Positions 13,901 through 28,900 of a DNA stretch of 64,000 nucleotides are shown here, piece after piece (positions within the stretch are counted from its first letter, which is position 1; every line of letters starts with the position of its first letter). The stretch lies in assembly GCA_030323885.1 (NCBI GenBank), contig CM059196.1, forward strand, positions 44,354,793-44,418,792, read 5' to 3'. The DNA is from Branchipolynoe longqiensis. Taxonomy: Eukaryota > Annelida > Polychaeta > Phyllodocida > Polynoidae. Below the pieces are notes generated by a model, which was given only the letters and a program-made list of their open reading frames with translations, was not told where the DNA came from and made no database searches. Made by a program: the position numbers and the translations under genes.

Positions 13901-16900
13901 TGTTGCCAGGACGTAAAACTCCACCAACCAACCGCTGCTGCAACACCTCCGCCCCAAACCTTTCGCCCATTCACCCGTACTGTTTTCTTTCGTGCTTTTT
14001 AGGGTTTAGCTTGCAACCCGATCACAAACTCCCCTTGTGTGACTATAACTAAAACTGTTCCCCTCCACTCCTGTGTTGCTGGTCCTCACTTTGCGAATCA
14101 GATTTCCGTGATGCTATGAGGGTGAAGGATATTTATCTATTTAAAGGAGGTATTTTTTAATTTTTTATTGAGGTATAAGGGTATAACGTTTTATAGCTAT
14201 AGAAATTATTTAAAGAAATTATTTTAAGTGAAATTTTTTAATGTGCTAGGAGGGGAAGAAGCGTGAATTTTCGGTGAGTTTTTTAAGGCGCTAGGAAGGG
14301 GAAAATTATAAATTTTCTTTTAGAATCAAAACACAAAGTCTATTGAGGAGAAGAACTATTGAGAAGAAGTGTGAATTTTCTATTAGAATAAAAAAGACTA
14401 AATTCATTTTATTGTAACCATACTTGAGGTCACTGATTTTAATGGATAAAGAGTCTACCCAAAACACAACAGATTTGGTTATATTAATTCTAAGGTTTGC
14501 AAAGGTTTTTTTTTTTTTTTTAAACACCTACATTTTTTGCGATTGGCTTTTGTATAAAATGCTGCACACCTGTGTCAGTTGTACAGATCCTGCTCAGTTG
14601 TGGTGATATTTGCCGATTGTGGTGCTGCTTGAAGTTGCATAGTCCGAAGGTGTTAAGTTTCTGCCATAGTCTTTAGATAAATATATTAGGATGGCCATCA
14701 TACTATTACCTTAATTTAGTTTGAAGTACCTTTAATAATATATAGCTAACTTTGGATATATATTTAAAGTGAAAAAACCTGCAAAAAAAAACTATTTATA
14801 AAAAACTTTAGCGTGCACGTGAAGGTGCTGTACACCATTGGTACTAACATATTCTATTTAATTGGCTTAGGAATCCCTATCTATGTCCCGTTCTGATATG
14901 AGCTTAGATGTTGCTAGGACGTAAAACTTCAACAACCAATCAACCAACCCTAGCTATGCAGCAACAAGTGCACTAGTATCTTAGTAGTATATAATATGTA
15001 GGATCCAATGCAGGTAAGCGTTCTGCTTTAGAAGTTTGCTGCTTTCATCGGACTATGCAGCATCAAGCCCCGACCTCCCTTCACACGGCGCGTGGTGTCT
15101 CGGGTGTTCTCGTCAACTCACGCGAGACCCTAATGTCCTTGCAATTTGACCTCCGTGTGCGTGGCGTCTCACAGAACCTCACTGCTCTGTCGTGTCTAAT
15201 TTTCAGATTCTAATAAGTACTCCAGTAAGTAAAAGAACAAAACCGGCGAGAGGCCTCCCCACCCCCTCCCCCCCACCCCCCAAAAAAACACTGCCCCCCT
15301 CCCCCCCGCTCACCACCACTAGACTTAGCACTCCCCCCCCCCCCTCTTCCCACGATTCCTCCTCGGAAAGGTGGCCACGTGACATGGCGTCGAGTCACGT
15401 GACCAGCTAGCCCCACCCACCCAGCACAGTTTGATTGACAAGTAGCTCAGTCACACTGGCAAATCGCCATCGCCGAATTTCAACTTATATTTTTTATTCA
15501 CACTCCCCATAAAGAAAGAGGGGAAAAATGCATGTGTCTATTTTTGTCTATGCATAGATTGATGATGATTTCAGCTGCTTGTTTGATTCATTTTTAGTTT
15601 GATTAGAATCGTTGAGGTGGTCAGGGACTACATTTAGTAATGTACAGTTCTTGGATGTGTTCGCTATTGATCTTATTCACGCGACATAGAAAACTAGGCT
15701 TGTGCAGCCTTCACTCATTTCATTAGATTTGTGTGTTGGGGTTTTACCTCCTGGCAACATATAGAGTCATAGAATCGGTAGAGCGCAGGCCTCCCGTTTG
15801 GAAGGTCGGGAGTTCGAATCCCAGCTGAGTCAAACCAATGACTTATAAAATTGATTCTCGTCGCTACCTAGCCTGGAGCTCGGCATTACTAGGATAGGAC
15901 AAGGGTTGGTCAGCACAGTATCAGGATAATGTGACTGTGGGATATTGGGTCATGGTGCTGGTGGCCCGGTCTCCCAGTGGGGCAGCACTATAAAGTCGCC
16001 ATGAATGCGCACTGTCACAAGTCGATACCCATCCTGAAATGACCTTAGATGTTGCTAGGATGTAAAACAACAAACACAAACACAAACTCTAGTCATATCA
16101 GGATGGGTACAGACTCGTGACAGTGCACGCTCATGACAACTTTATTGTGCTGCCCCACTGAGAGACTAGGCCACTGGCACCATGAATCGACAGTCCACTC
16201 AGTCACATTATCCCGATATTAAGCTAACTAGGCCTCCCACTATCCCAGTAATGCGCAGTGCCAGGCTAGGTAGCGACAAGTATCAATACTGTAAGTCATT
16301 GCTTTGACTTGGCCAGGGTTTTGAAATCCTAACCTTCCGCATCGGAAGCCTGCGCTCTTACCTATTTGGCCACTGCATTCGGTCGAACCATGTGATCGGC
16401 GACTCTGCCATATAATATGCAAACACTTTTCAATGTACACACTGATTTTGTCTCATTCGACTGTCCCTCCGATGAAAGGACACCTACAGTGTCATGACAA
16501 CATTGGTCCACTCCGGTTGCATAGTTGTCCTTTGAAGACATGTGATACTGTGTGATTGATTAATTGCTGGTGGGGACCAGACGGGATGGCCGAATGAGTT
16601 AGAGCGTCCATCTCCCGTGCTGGTAGATCGTGGGGTCGTGGGTTCGAGTCCCGGTCGAGTCAAACCAATGACTTTTAAATTGAAACTTGTCGCTTCCTAG
16701 CCAGGCGCTCAGCATTATTAGGATAGGGCAAGGACTGGTGTGCTCAGTGTCAGGATAATGTGACTGAGTGGGATACCAGGTCATGGTGCCGGCGGCCTGG
16801 TTTCCCAGTGGGACAGCACTATAAAGTCACCATGAGTGCACACTGTCACAAGTCGGTACCTGTCCTGATATGACCTTAGATGTTGCTTCCCGTAAGTAAA

Positions 16901-19900
16901 AGACGACAAACAAACAAACAAACAAACAAAAATTGCTGGTGGTTTAAGTCCATGTCAGCGGCAAGGGCCATATTCACAGTGAAAAGCTAGTGGTATCTAT
17001 TCATACATTTTTGCACAATTAGTTGGTTGCCTCGTGAATTTGTGTGTCTCCTTTATTCGCGTGAATACGATCTATTTGCGTTTGTTCATCCATTAGATTT
17101 TTTTTAAAGAAAATTTGAGCATGGAAATTCACGGATCTTTGTGAAAATTTTTATTTGGCCTTAAGAACGCCTTAGAGATCTGACTAGGCTTTAGTGGTGA
17201 GGTGAGGTGAGGTGAGGTGAGGTGAGGTGAGGTGAGGTAAGTCATAATCCCTGCCTCGCTTCGGAGGAGGAGAGGGAGGAGGAGGAGGAGGAGGACCAGC
17301 AGCAGCAGCCTCAGTATAATTGTTCGTTGTCTCCGGTATTACTGGTGGAGGTATAACAACTAGACTAACACATAAATGCCCCATGTCACACTGTACAGCA
17401 TAGTTCTGCAGGATACCAGTACCAAGCAGTTACCGCAGTTATTAACATACACCGGCTTTGTGCCAATTCATCACCTTCTTTGCTTTCTTTTTTTTAACCA
17501 AAAATATTTGAGAATATTTGAAAGACTTGTTAATTAATTAAGGGTAATTAGGTTGTGCTTTTCTTCTTTATATGTGCTATATAATTAATTATATTGATAT
17601 AAATATGAGCTTATATATATATATGTTGTATATATATATATATACTCTGTCTGTAATTATTTTGCCCGGAGATGCGAATTATGCTATTTCGTTAGAGCCG
17701 GACTTTCCGGTTCGGAACCTTGGCCAGCATTCAGGCGGGTTCGCGCCAAGCTGGGCGCTTCCGGCCGTTTCTAACACGCCGGTTCTGTTCATTGCCGATG
17801 GAATCTTGAGAAAGACATAGAAATCGACTAAATACATTCTAAAAATAATCGTGTGTAATATTACTAGCTCCATAATAGAACTATATATTCAGAATATTGT
17901 TGAAAACTATGCAGCTTCATGGAATGATCGAGATACTTGTGGAATGACAGAATCAAATCGGATTCATTCCGTAGAAATCGGAATGGTTCGCAGGTCTGTG
18001 AATGGGTTAATGCGGTTAATATGCAGGCGGCATGGCTCCCACATAAAAGCATGATCTTTATTGTGAATGGAGGTATGAATTACAGATAGCTTATTAAAGG
18101 TTTGAATTAAAAATAACTTTTTAATAAAGATGTGAATTTAAAATACCTTATTAAAGGTGAAAATTAAGAACAGCTTATTACTAAAGGTGTGAATTAAAAA
18201 TAACTTAATAAAGGTGAATTAAACCAGCTTATTAATAAAGGTGACAATTAAAATTAAGTTATGAATAAAGGTGTGAATTAAAACTAGCTATTTAAGGAAT
18301 GAATTTAAAATAAGTATGCGAATTAAAAATAGCTTATAAAATATGTTTGAATTGAATGTGATGAAGTGGACATTAAAATGTATTATTTTTAAGATGGAAA
18401 TTAAATATAGGTTGTTATTAATAAAGAGGTAAATTAGAAATAGCTCATTATTAATTTGAAAATTAATAATAATGATGTAATATAATAATCATGGTAAATA
18501 ATAATTCGATATTAATATAGAATAATCCAGTTCAGGAAGCTTTTCTTATTATTAATATCACTTCCCCCCCCCCATTAATGACCGCCTTAACATACATATA
18601 TTAACCGGAAGTGTAACTGATAGGTGCTACCCACTGTGCACTCAGCTTACAGCCTCGGCATTAATACCCACATTATGGAAGGCATACATACAGCATGCTT
18701 TTACACACCAAACCTAGTAGCTTAGAAATGTTGGTTTTAATTTTCTATGTTCATTTGTTTGTGTATCAGTTTTATCACTTCCTAGGACGCCGAAAGGATT
18801 CATCACAGGGTGTGCTTCTAATTGTGGTAACATTAACTTTGGACCCTATGAGTTTGATTAGTTATTTTTGTTTGTTAATTAATGGAAGTGGATGGGAACG
18901 ATTAAGTTTTACTTCTGGCTTAATACCTCTAAATCCGTACACTCTTACTAGTACTGGAGTTGGTTGAATATGTTAAAATTTAAATGCATTGATTCAATAA
19001 TTATCATGTTAATAACAATGATGTTAATAATGATAATGCCAACAATAATATTAATAATATTAATAACAATAACTATAGTAATAACCATAATAAAAATAAT
19101 TCTAGTAACAACAATAGAACCAACAACAATAATAACAATAATGTTGCTAGTAACAATAATAATAATACTTACAATAATAACAAGAGGACAGCATAATAAG
19201 GTATTGAGTATGTTCTTGATACATCATTATTTTCATTTTGCAAGTGAACTTTTAAGAAAATTGAGCCAGTTTGTACTTGAAATGGAATCCATACAATGGG
19301 GCTTGCGAGACAGAGGTTTAGGTTCGAGGCTACACCATAGCCTCGTTGACGGGGACTGGAAATGTGACTTGCGTGAAGCTGCGACGCCGGTTGTGTGACA
19401 GTGACATACGTTGACAGTTGACAGCGCCTATAGGTGCTGTCTGGTTTAGTGTCAGGCAGGCAGGGATGCATGGGTAGTGTTGTGCGTTTAGGCCGTGTTG
19501 TGTATTATGTAGTGCAGGTGTTTACTTGTTGTGTATTTTGTTATGTATATTGTATGTACTGCAGGTATGCAGGGTCCGTATGGGGCCTGGGATGTCTTGA
19601 CAAATTTTTAACCTCATTTGCCCCATTTCAAGGTCTTCAAAAAGCCTTGAAGTTAACTTATGTTGGGTAATTAGTTTTGGAAAGCCTTGAATTCCATTAA
19701 ACTGTCCCCACTGATCTGAATTAATCTGAAATCACCATTCACCATTGTTTTTTTCTTCCTTGAATTTAAATAAATAGTCTTTATTCCTATCAAAAACAGC
19801 CTTGAAATAGCCTTGAATTAGCCTTGAATTCCATATCTTCACATTTGTACGGACCCTGAGTATGTCACCCAATCAGGTTAAAAGTGAAATGTCTTGTGTG

Positions 19901-22900
19901 TCCAGCATCAAACATTAGTGTCAGTGTAAGTAGATAGTTTTTATTAATTTATTTTATTTGATGAATTACGGTTTTGAGAATAATAATTCATCTAGGCGTA
20001 GCATTATATATTATATCACTGTAATGTAAAAGTACCGAAGGTAAGGTTAACAATGGTATTTAAAAAGGAAACCGCTCTCAGTCATTTGGACTGAGAACCT
20101 TCAGAACTGGGCCAATTTTATCTGGATAGTATACTGCTTTCTCTTACTAAATTACTCACCTCACTGAATCAATCACTCATTTTCCTTCCCTCACTCAGAT
20201 ACTCAATCACCTTTTCCTTCACTCAATCACATACTCATTCAAGCAATCAAGGAATTAATCACTACTCTCCCTCCCTCAACCTCACTCACACACTCATCCT
20301 CCCTCCCTCCCTCCCTCCCTCCCTCCCTCCCTCCCTCCCTCCCTCCCTCCCTCCCTCCCTCCCTCCCTCCCTTCTCCCTCCTTCCCTCCTTCACTCCTTC
20401 CCTCCTTCCTCCCTCCCTCCCTCCCTTTCTTTCTCCCTCCCTCCTTCCTTCTCTCTTTCCTTCATTCGCTTGCTCACTCTCTACCTCAGCCTCCGTCCCT
20501 TTTTGTTAATACTTTTTCTTTTACAAATAACAAATGTTACATACACATAAATCCACTAATGAAACACAAATTAACTCAGCTGCACATATAAGTGAATCAG
20601 TGAATCAACCTAGTGACACACACCGATAAGTAGATCTAATCTCTACATTAACCTGGTGTTTTTCTGTTGACAGATAAGTTGACAGTGGACTTGCCGATGG
20701 AGGAGGAGGATTCCGATAGGTGAGTAAAGCGCTGTCAACTGTCAATTGTCAGCTGTCAGTGGTATGCATACTGTGTGTTCATTGGCTGGCTGGCTTTGTG
20801 ACAGACATCTACACGCAGTGTGCATCGACACATCCCCTATCGATACTGGATTCTGTCTATCGCCCATCTCTCCGCCTCAACAGGAGCACAGATAGCTGGC
20901 TATTCAGTCTTATAGGAAAATTCATGGTATCCACAAGTCCAATAATACCATTTGGATCTTGTGCATCTCACCCTGATTCATCTCAACTTATTCTGAAATT
21001 ACCTATGCATACTGGAAGTGTTGCTTTTTGACTAAAATCCCTGTGTGACATATCATTTAAAAAACAAAATGAAGCTTTTCCTAATCATTTGATTCAGAAT
21101 TTTGCATCCAGGTGCTTGTCGATTCTAATCGTATTTCATTGCGGGTGGCCCTGGATATTCCGGCTATTCCTAGATGTTCAACATTCCTCAGTTTATTACT
21201 AGATATTCAACACATTCCTAGATACTTAGCCTATTACAAGATATTCAACACATTCCTAGATATTCAGCCTATTACAAGATATTCAGCAAATTCCTAGATA
21301 TTCAGCGAATTCCTAATATTCATCTAATTCCTAGATATTCAGCTAATTCCTATATGTTCAATATATTCCTAGATGTTCAACACATTCCTGGATATTCATC
21401 CCATTCCTAGATATTCACCATATTCCTAGATATTCAGCCTATGCATAAATATTAAGCCTCAATGCCTAAGGACTCAACATATCTTTACATTTTTAGTTAA
21501 TATCTGGATATTCCCCATTTGATATTGAGCTTATCCTGACTTATCCAGCCTTTCCCCTGATATTCAGCCTACATCTTGATATCTAAGCCATCCCAGAATA
21601 TTCAACCCATCCCGAGGTATATTCAGCCAATCCAGAGATATATTCAGCCAATCTAGATATTAGGCTCACCCCCAAATATTCAGCCCAGCCTTAGATATTA
21701 TATTTATGGACCAGAATATTTTAGGTCTTCCTAGGTGCTTCGGGGACCATTCCCTGGGTCCTGGTTAGGAACCGGATATCCGGTGGGGTTGGGAGCATCT
21801 GGACAATTTTCCACATTGCGCGTGTGTTGACGCACCTGAATAACTAATAACCATTAAACCCAAGCGTGAAGCAAGAACCATGCTTACCTGGAATGCACAG
21901 GCATGCGCATACCTAACCCAGCATGTCCACTTGTTTGCATTCTAAGCAGAAACCATAATAAGTAGATAACACTTGCTCTTTGTATAAGTAATATATATCT
22001 AATCTATATATACGTATATAAACATATATGCACATATATTATATATAGATTCTAATATGTATATAATCTAGTTTATATAATATAGGAATCTAATACATGT
22101 AAGACTAATGTGGATATTATATATGTGAATATATATGAATATTATATATATATATATTGATATACCTCGTATAATATAATATCTCCCATCTAATATAATC
22201 TATATAATCAACCATCCTGTTTTGTGTGTCTAACTATAAGTGAAATGCTGGTTATCCTGTCTTTATGCGTGTGATTTCTCTGAATAGTTATAAGTTAGCT
22301 AAAAGTTTAGTTATTACCGCTTACTTAGTAGCTGAATTTTCGGAGATGCACCTTCAACCAACACTTATTACACTTCAGTACTAAGACTCCGAAATCGCCT
22401 TCGATATTAATCCCCATTTAATTGAATATGAAATATATGGCCTTGTAGTAAGAATATGGCATATGTCCCTCAGTGTGTGATCCTTACTCTCTCATTGTGG
22501 GCATGTTCACGACAGACCCTTGTACTAACCAAGGAACAGGCTTTTAAATAAAGAACCCCAATAAAAGAAGAACATTGTGGAGGTGACATTACTGTCGAGC
22601 TGTGTGGAGGGATTCTGTCGTGAATATAACATGCGGAGAGTGATTCACCTCAGCTGGCAGGGTAGGCCAGTAACCTTTTTCCCCCCAACTTGCCCAATCG
22701 GGCAAGTTACTGTATTTTCTACTGGTAAAACTACTTGCCCAAGCCCAAGTCAGCCAATCGAAACTGAAATCTGCTACTGCAGATCAGAAAAATAATGCCT
22801 TGCCTGTTCGAGCAGGTCACTGATAACTTCACCTGCCTGGCTGGGTAAACTAGGTGCCCCGGGCAACCAGGCAGTCCTTATTGTCCCACCCTGGCTGGCC

Positions 22901-25900
22901 TTTGTCCGAGTTGTACCCATTGCATTGAATGACATGTAAGCAGTGGGCATTTTGTTCGGGTTTGTATATTGCTAATCGCAATAGAGCTTACACAGATGGC
23001 TAAGCAGTAGTAAAGCACACTGCAATAATGAACCATGTTTAGTATTATAATAGGTGAGTTGCCACGCAAGCTGTGCAATTGCTATCAATTTTCAAATTGT
23101 TGCTGATCAAGATTTCCAAAACAAAATGTTCCTGATGCCTGGTGCCTGGTGCCTGTACCCCCTGTCCGGCCTATTTGTTAAAACCAGTGGTAAGAAGTAG
23201 CATCTATGGCCATTTACGATAGCATGCTGATTGATACACACAGTTTAGGCAACGTGAATGGTATATGTATATCAACAACAAAAGGGGATAATAGAAATAT
23301 GCAATATGAACAATGGTTACCTCGCCTCAATTACAACAATGCGCACCACCTACAGCATCAGCAGTAGTTAGTACAACTACATCATCAACAGTACCACCTT
23401 ACAACATCAACAGTACACACCTACAGCATCAGCAGTAACAGTACACACCTACATCATCAGCAGTAGTTAATACAGCTACAGTATCAACAGTACAAACTTA
23501 CAACATCAACAGTACACACCTACAGCATCAACATTAGTTAATACAGCTACAGCATCAACAGTACCAACTTACAGCATCAACAGTACACACCTACAGCATC
23601 AACATTAGTTAATACACCTACAGCATCAACAGTACCAACTTACAACATCAACAGTACACACCTACAGCATCAACATTAGTTGATACAGCTACAGCATCAA
23701 CAGTACCAACTTACAACATCAACAGTACACACCTACAGCATCAACATTAGTTAATACAGCTACAGCATCAACAGTACCAACTTACATCATCAACAGTACA
23801 CACCTACAGCATCAACAGTAGTTAATACAGCTACAGCATCAACAGTACCAACTTACAACATCAACAGTACACACCTACATCATCAGCAGTAGTTAGTACA
23901 GCTACAGCATCAACAGTACCAACTTACAACATCAACAGTACACACCTACAGCATCAACAGTAGTTAATACAGCTACAGCATCAACAGTACCAACTTACAT
24001 CATCAACAGTACACACCTACATCATCAACAGTAGTTAGTACAGCTACAGCATCAACAGTACCAACTTATAACATCAACAGTACACACCTACAGCATCAAC
24101 AGTAGTTAATACAGCTACAGCATTAACAGTACACACCTACAGCATCAACATTACTTAATACAGCTGCACCATCAACAGTACACACCTACAGCATCAACAG
24201 TAGTTAATACAGCTACAGCATCAACAGTACCAACTTACAACATCAACAGTACACACCTACAGCATCAACATTACTTAATACACCTGCACCATCAACAGTA
24301 CACACCTACAGCATCAACAGTAGTTAATACAGCTACAGCATCAACAGTACCAACTTACATCATCAACAGTACACACCTACATCATCAACAGTAGTTAGTA
24401 CAGCTACAGCATCAACAGTACCAACTTACATCATCAACAGTACACACCTACAGCATCAACATTACTTAATACACCTGCACCATCAACAGTACACACCTAC
24501 AGCATCAACAGTAGTTAATACAGCTACAGCATCAACAGTACCAACTTATAACATCAACAGTACACACCTACAGCATCAACATTACTTAATACACCTGCAC
24601 CATCAACAGTACACACCTACAGCATCAACAGTAGTTAATACAGCTACAGCATCAACAGTACCAACTTACAACATCAACAGTACACACCTACAGCATCAAC
24701 AGTAGTTAATACAGCTACAGCATCAACAGTACACACCTACAGCATCAACATTACTTAATACACCTGCACCATCAACACTACACACCTACAGCATCAACAG
24801 TAGTTAATACAGCTACAGCATCAACAGTACCAACTTACAACATCAACAGTACACACCTACATCATCAACATTAGTTAATACAGCTACAGCATCAACAGTA
24901 CACACCTACAGCATCAACATTACTTAATACACCTGCACCATCAACAGTACACACCTACAGCATCAGCAGTAGTTAATACAGCTACAGCATCAACAGTACC
25001 AATTTACAACATCAACAGTACACACCTACAGCATCAACATTACTTAATACACCTGCACCATCAACAGTACACACCTACAGCATCAACAGTAGTTAATACA
25101 GCTACAGCATCAACAGTACCAACTTACAACATCAACAGTACACACCTACATCATCAACAGTAGTTAGTACAGCTACAGCATCAACAGTACCAACTTACAA
25201 CATCAACAGTACACACCTACAGCATCAACAGTAGTTAATACAGCTACAGCATCAACAGTACCAACTTATAACATCAACAGTACACACCTACATCATCAGC
25301 AGTAGTTAGTACAGCTACAGCATCTACAGTACCAACTTACAACATCAACAGTACACACCTACAGCATCAACAGTACACACCTACAACATCACCAGTAGTT
25401 CAGCTATAGCGTCAACAGTACCAAGTTACAGCCTCAACATTAGTACAGCTAAAGTATCAACATACTAAGTACCAACTTCAACATTAGTATTCATCTACAG
25501 CATCAACAGTATTACACTTACAACATCAACAATAGTACACCTACACCATCAATAGTACACATCTACATCAACATCAACAGTGCACATCACCCAATGCAAC
25601 AATAACTACATATCACCCAATACACGTAACCCAATACACAAACCACAGTGCACACTACACAGTACAACAACAGTACACATCACCTAATACATCATCAACA
25701 ACTGTACACATCACCCAATACATCATCAACAATTGTCCCCATCGCTATGTTCACAAACCAATACACCAACAACAGTGTGCATCCCCTAATACACATCACC
25801 CAATACACCAACAACATTATACATCACCGAATACATCAATAATTGTACACAACACCCAATATATCATCAACAATTGTACACCTCATCATACAACAAACAA

Positions 25901-28900
25901 CAGTGCACACTGCACAGTATATTAACAACAGTATACATCACCCAATACATCATCAACAATTATACACCATTATATACACAAACAGTACACACTACACAGT
26001 ACATCAACAACAATACACATCACCCAATACATCATCAACAATTGTACACATCACCCAATTCATCATCAACAATTATACACACCATTATGTACAAAAACAG
26101 TACACAATACACAATTCATTAATAACATAACACATGACCCAATACATCAATAAGTGTGCAGTACTTGGCCCTAGATCAATACTGGATAGTGTGTATTACC
26201 TAGCTGGTGTCTTCTCGTCTAGTTCTATGGTAGCAGCGCAAAGGTGTGCATCCTGCCTCTCGCGTCGTCTTCCCTGCATCCTGCCTCATGTACCTCTCGC
26301 TGTCACTGTCACCGTGGCATGACGCGCTGACTGCACAACAAACCTGGCACTGTCAATATATACACATGTATCTCTGATATGTAAGGTGTCAATATGCACA
26401 CACGTGATATGTAAAGTGTCAGTATATACTCACATGTATCTCTGATATGTAAGGTGTCAGTATATGCACATATGATATATAAAGTGTCAGTATATACACA
26501 CATGTATCTTTGATATGTAAGGTGTCAGTGCATACACGGGTCGTCCTCAGAAGTTGTTTACCAATACTGTGACATCAGTACCACAAAATCAAAATGCTGT
26601 CAAAGTCCTATATACAAGCTTCCTCAATGTGTATGTCCCTTTGCATCTGAATAATTGAAAATAAACATATTATGACATTTTTAAGTATGTCAAATGATGC
26701 TCACACCCAGTAAATAGCCGTTTAGCATGGAAACCAATCTGACTCCAAAATCAAATATTTTCCACACAAAGCTTGATATTTTTAGGACATTTCACATGCC
26801 ACTTGCTTTATAAACAGTAGTATTAATAATTTGAACCTCATTGCTATGGTTTTGTCTTATTTGTGATGATTAAAGAGAAACACAGAAAAATATTAGCACG
26901 GTAACAGTCCAAGTGGAATCAACAATTTTACACAAATGTTCGGCTCAAACTTCAATGTTATTGGGCAATTTCAGGATTTGTCTTTTACTACACCATAACT
27001 GGGTCCATGCATAGTGTCAAATGGTGAAAATAGTTCCTGTACTGTATGTGTTTGATACAGCGTTTCATAGTACTTGCAAGTGAAAACAAAATGTTACGAT
27101 GTTAATGACTCCAGAAAAGGTTAACTATTTCATAATTTTTTTAGAAATAAATGTCTTCAACTTAATGAAGACATTGTATTTGACCATTTGAAGTGAAATG
27201 TGCTGTTGTTCAGAGGTTTTCATTAAGTTTGTGACACTTTATTTTCAATGCTCTTGACAATGTCACAAATTAGTGATGTAATTTTCTATTTATTTAGCTA
27301 CATCCATCCTAATAAGATACATAATACACAATATTAACATTTACTTTTGATCTAAAATATCTCCCACATTATTGGGCTAAATGATGAAATCTAAATATTG
27401 ACACTCCAATAATGGGTTTCTTTGAAATATGCTTTTCAAGTAGATGACCTCAAGTGGTACACCGTTTCTGAGAACTACTATGTATAACTTTGATATGTAA
27501 GGTGTCAGTATTTATACACATGTATCTTTGATATGTAAGGTGTCAGTATATAAACACACATATCTTTGATATCTAAAGTATTAGTACACACACACACACA
27601 CACATTTCTGATGTCTGGTGTCACTATATACACACACATATTTCAGATATGTAAGGTGTCAGTATATACGCACTCTGATCAACATGGCTTTGTCATAAGG
27701 TTTTCGGTAGGCCTGTGTATAATGACAGTTTGAGATATGCATTGTCCGGATAAAATGACTCGACCTACTTTGTATGCTGTTGTATTTACCATTATTTGAA
27801 TCGTAAGATGTGAATATCACAAATCGAGAAGAATATCCACCAAATCCACTTTTTTCCCAATCAAAATTTCTTTCTTATCTCTTTCTGTTCTGCTCTTTTT
27901 TCCCTTCCTTCCTTCCTTCCTTCCTTCCTTCCTTCCTTCCTTCCTTCCTTCCTTCCTTCCTTCCTTCCTTCCTTCCTTCCTTCCTTCCTTCCTTCCTTCC
28001 TTCCTTCTTTCCTTCTTTCCTTCTTTCCTTCCTTCCTTCCTTCCTCCTCTCCTATCCTCTCCTTCCACTCACTCACTCACTCACTCACACAAACACAACC
28101 ACACACACCCCTATTCACTGCCTCATCTCAGAGAGTCACTCACGTTCTCCCTCCACACACCCCTCTCCTTCACACATCCCTCATTCATTCACCTATGTTG
28201 TCGTACTATCAGTCTTGCATTTACATACTTATGTGACTTCACTCTACCTGACTTAGTTTGTGCTACTTGATTTCACCAAGCTCTCTATATTTTATCCTGC
28301 TTTGTATTGTTCATTTTATACATTGATGGGGCGGAGAGAATGCACGCCTTTTGAAATAGGTGAACTTTATAAAAGATTTTTTAGATTAAATGGTTGAGAT
28401 CAATCCGAGTCATTAATTTACTAAGTTCCGTAAATTTTGCAAGCTTGTTGCAATTAGATCAAGTTTTCTATTTGACTGGTAAAATAATATATCTGAAAGT
28501 TAAGCTCAAAATAGTGGTTGTAACAAATATTGAGTGTGGTGTACGTTCTATTATTTGATACATTTTTTCCCCATAGCGTTAAATTCTGTCTCAGTTTTAC
28601 TAAGACCATCTTCGGGTTTTTTTTCCGTTTTTTGTGTGTTTCTTTTGCTCCAAAAAAAATCTGCTCATTTTGGTGGTGCTTATTATTTTTTTACTTGAGG
28701 CATTAGTGGATTTTCTCTGCACTATAATTCATCATCCCCTCAATCAGATGAGATGGCTCTAGGTTCTCCTAATCTGTTGCGATTTGCATATATCTGTTCC
28801 GGACTCTCTATCTGTTTGGATTTCAGAATCAAGTCACTGATTGTGCGATTTGATTTTTGTTCTACTGACTTGCCCACTCTTCTAAAATTAAAAAATATAT

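Noticed and set aside
16570..16660. Functional tRNA gene
   Set aside because: A and B boxes are present but the segment continues into the conserved SINE body and tail, repeats many times in the window, and does not fold into an intact cloverleaf by eye.
18695..18967. 90-residue hydrophobic open frame, considered as a mitochondrial insertion
   Set aside because: The peptide matched no mitochondrial protein I know, and AT-rich composition explains the hydrophobicity.
23310..25440. CRISPR-like array
   Set aside because: The units are contiguous degenerate satellite repeats with no unique spacers, and the genome is eukaryotic.
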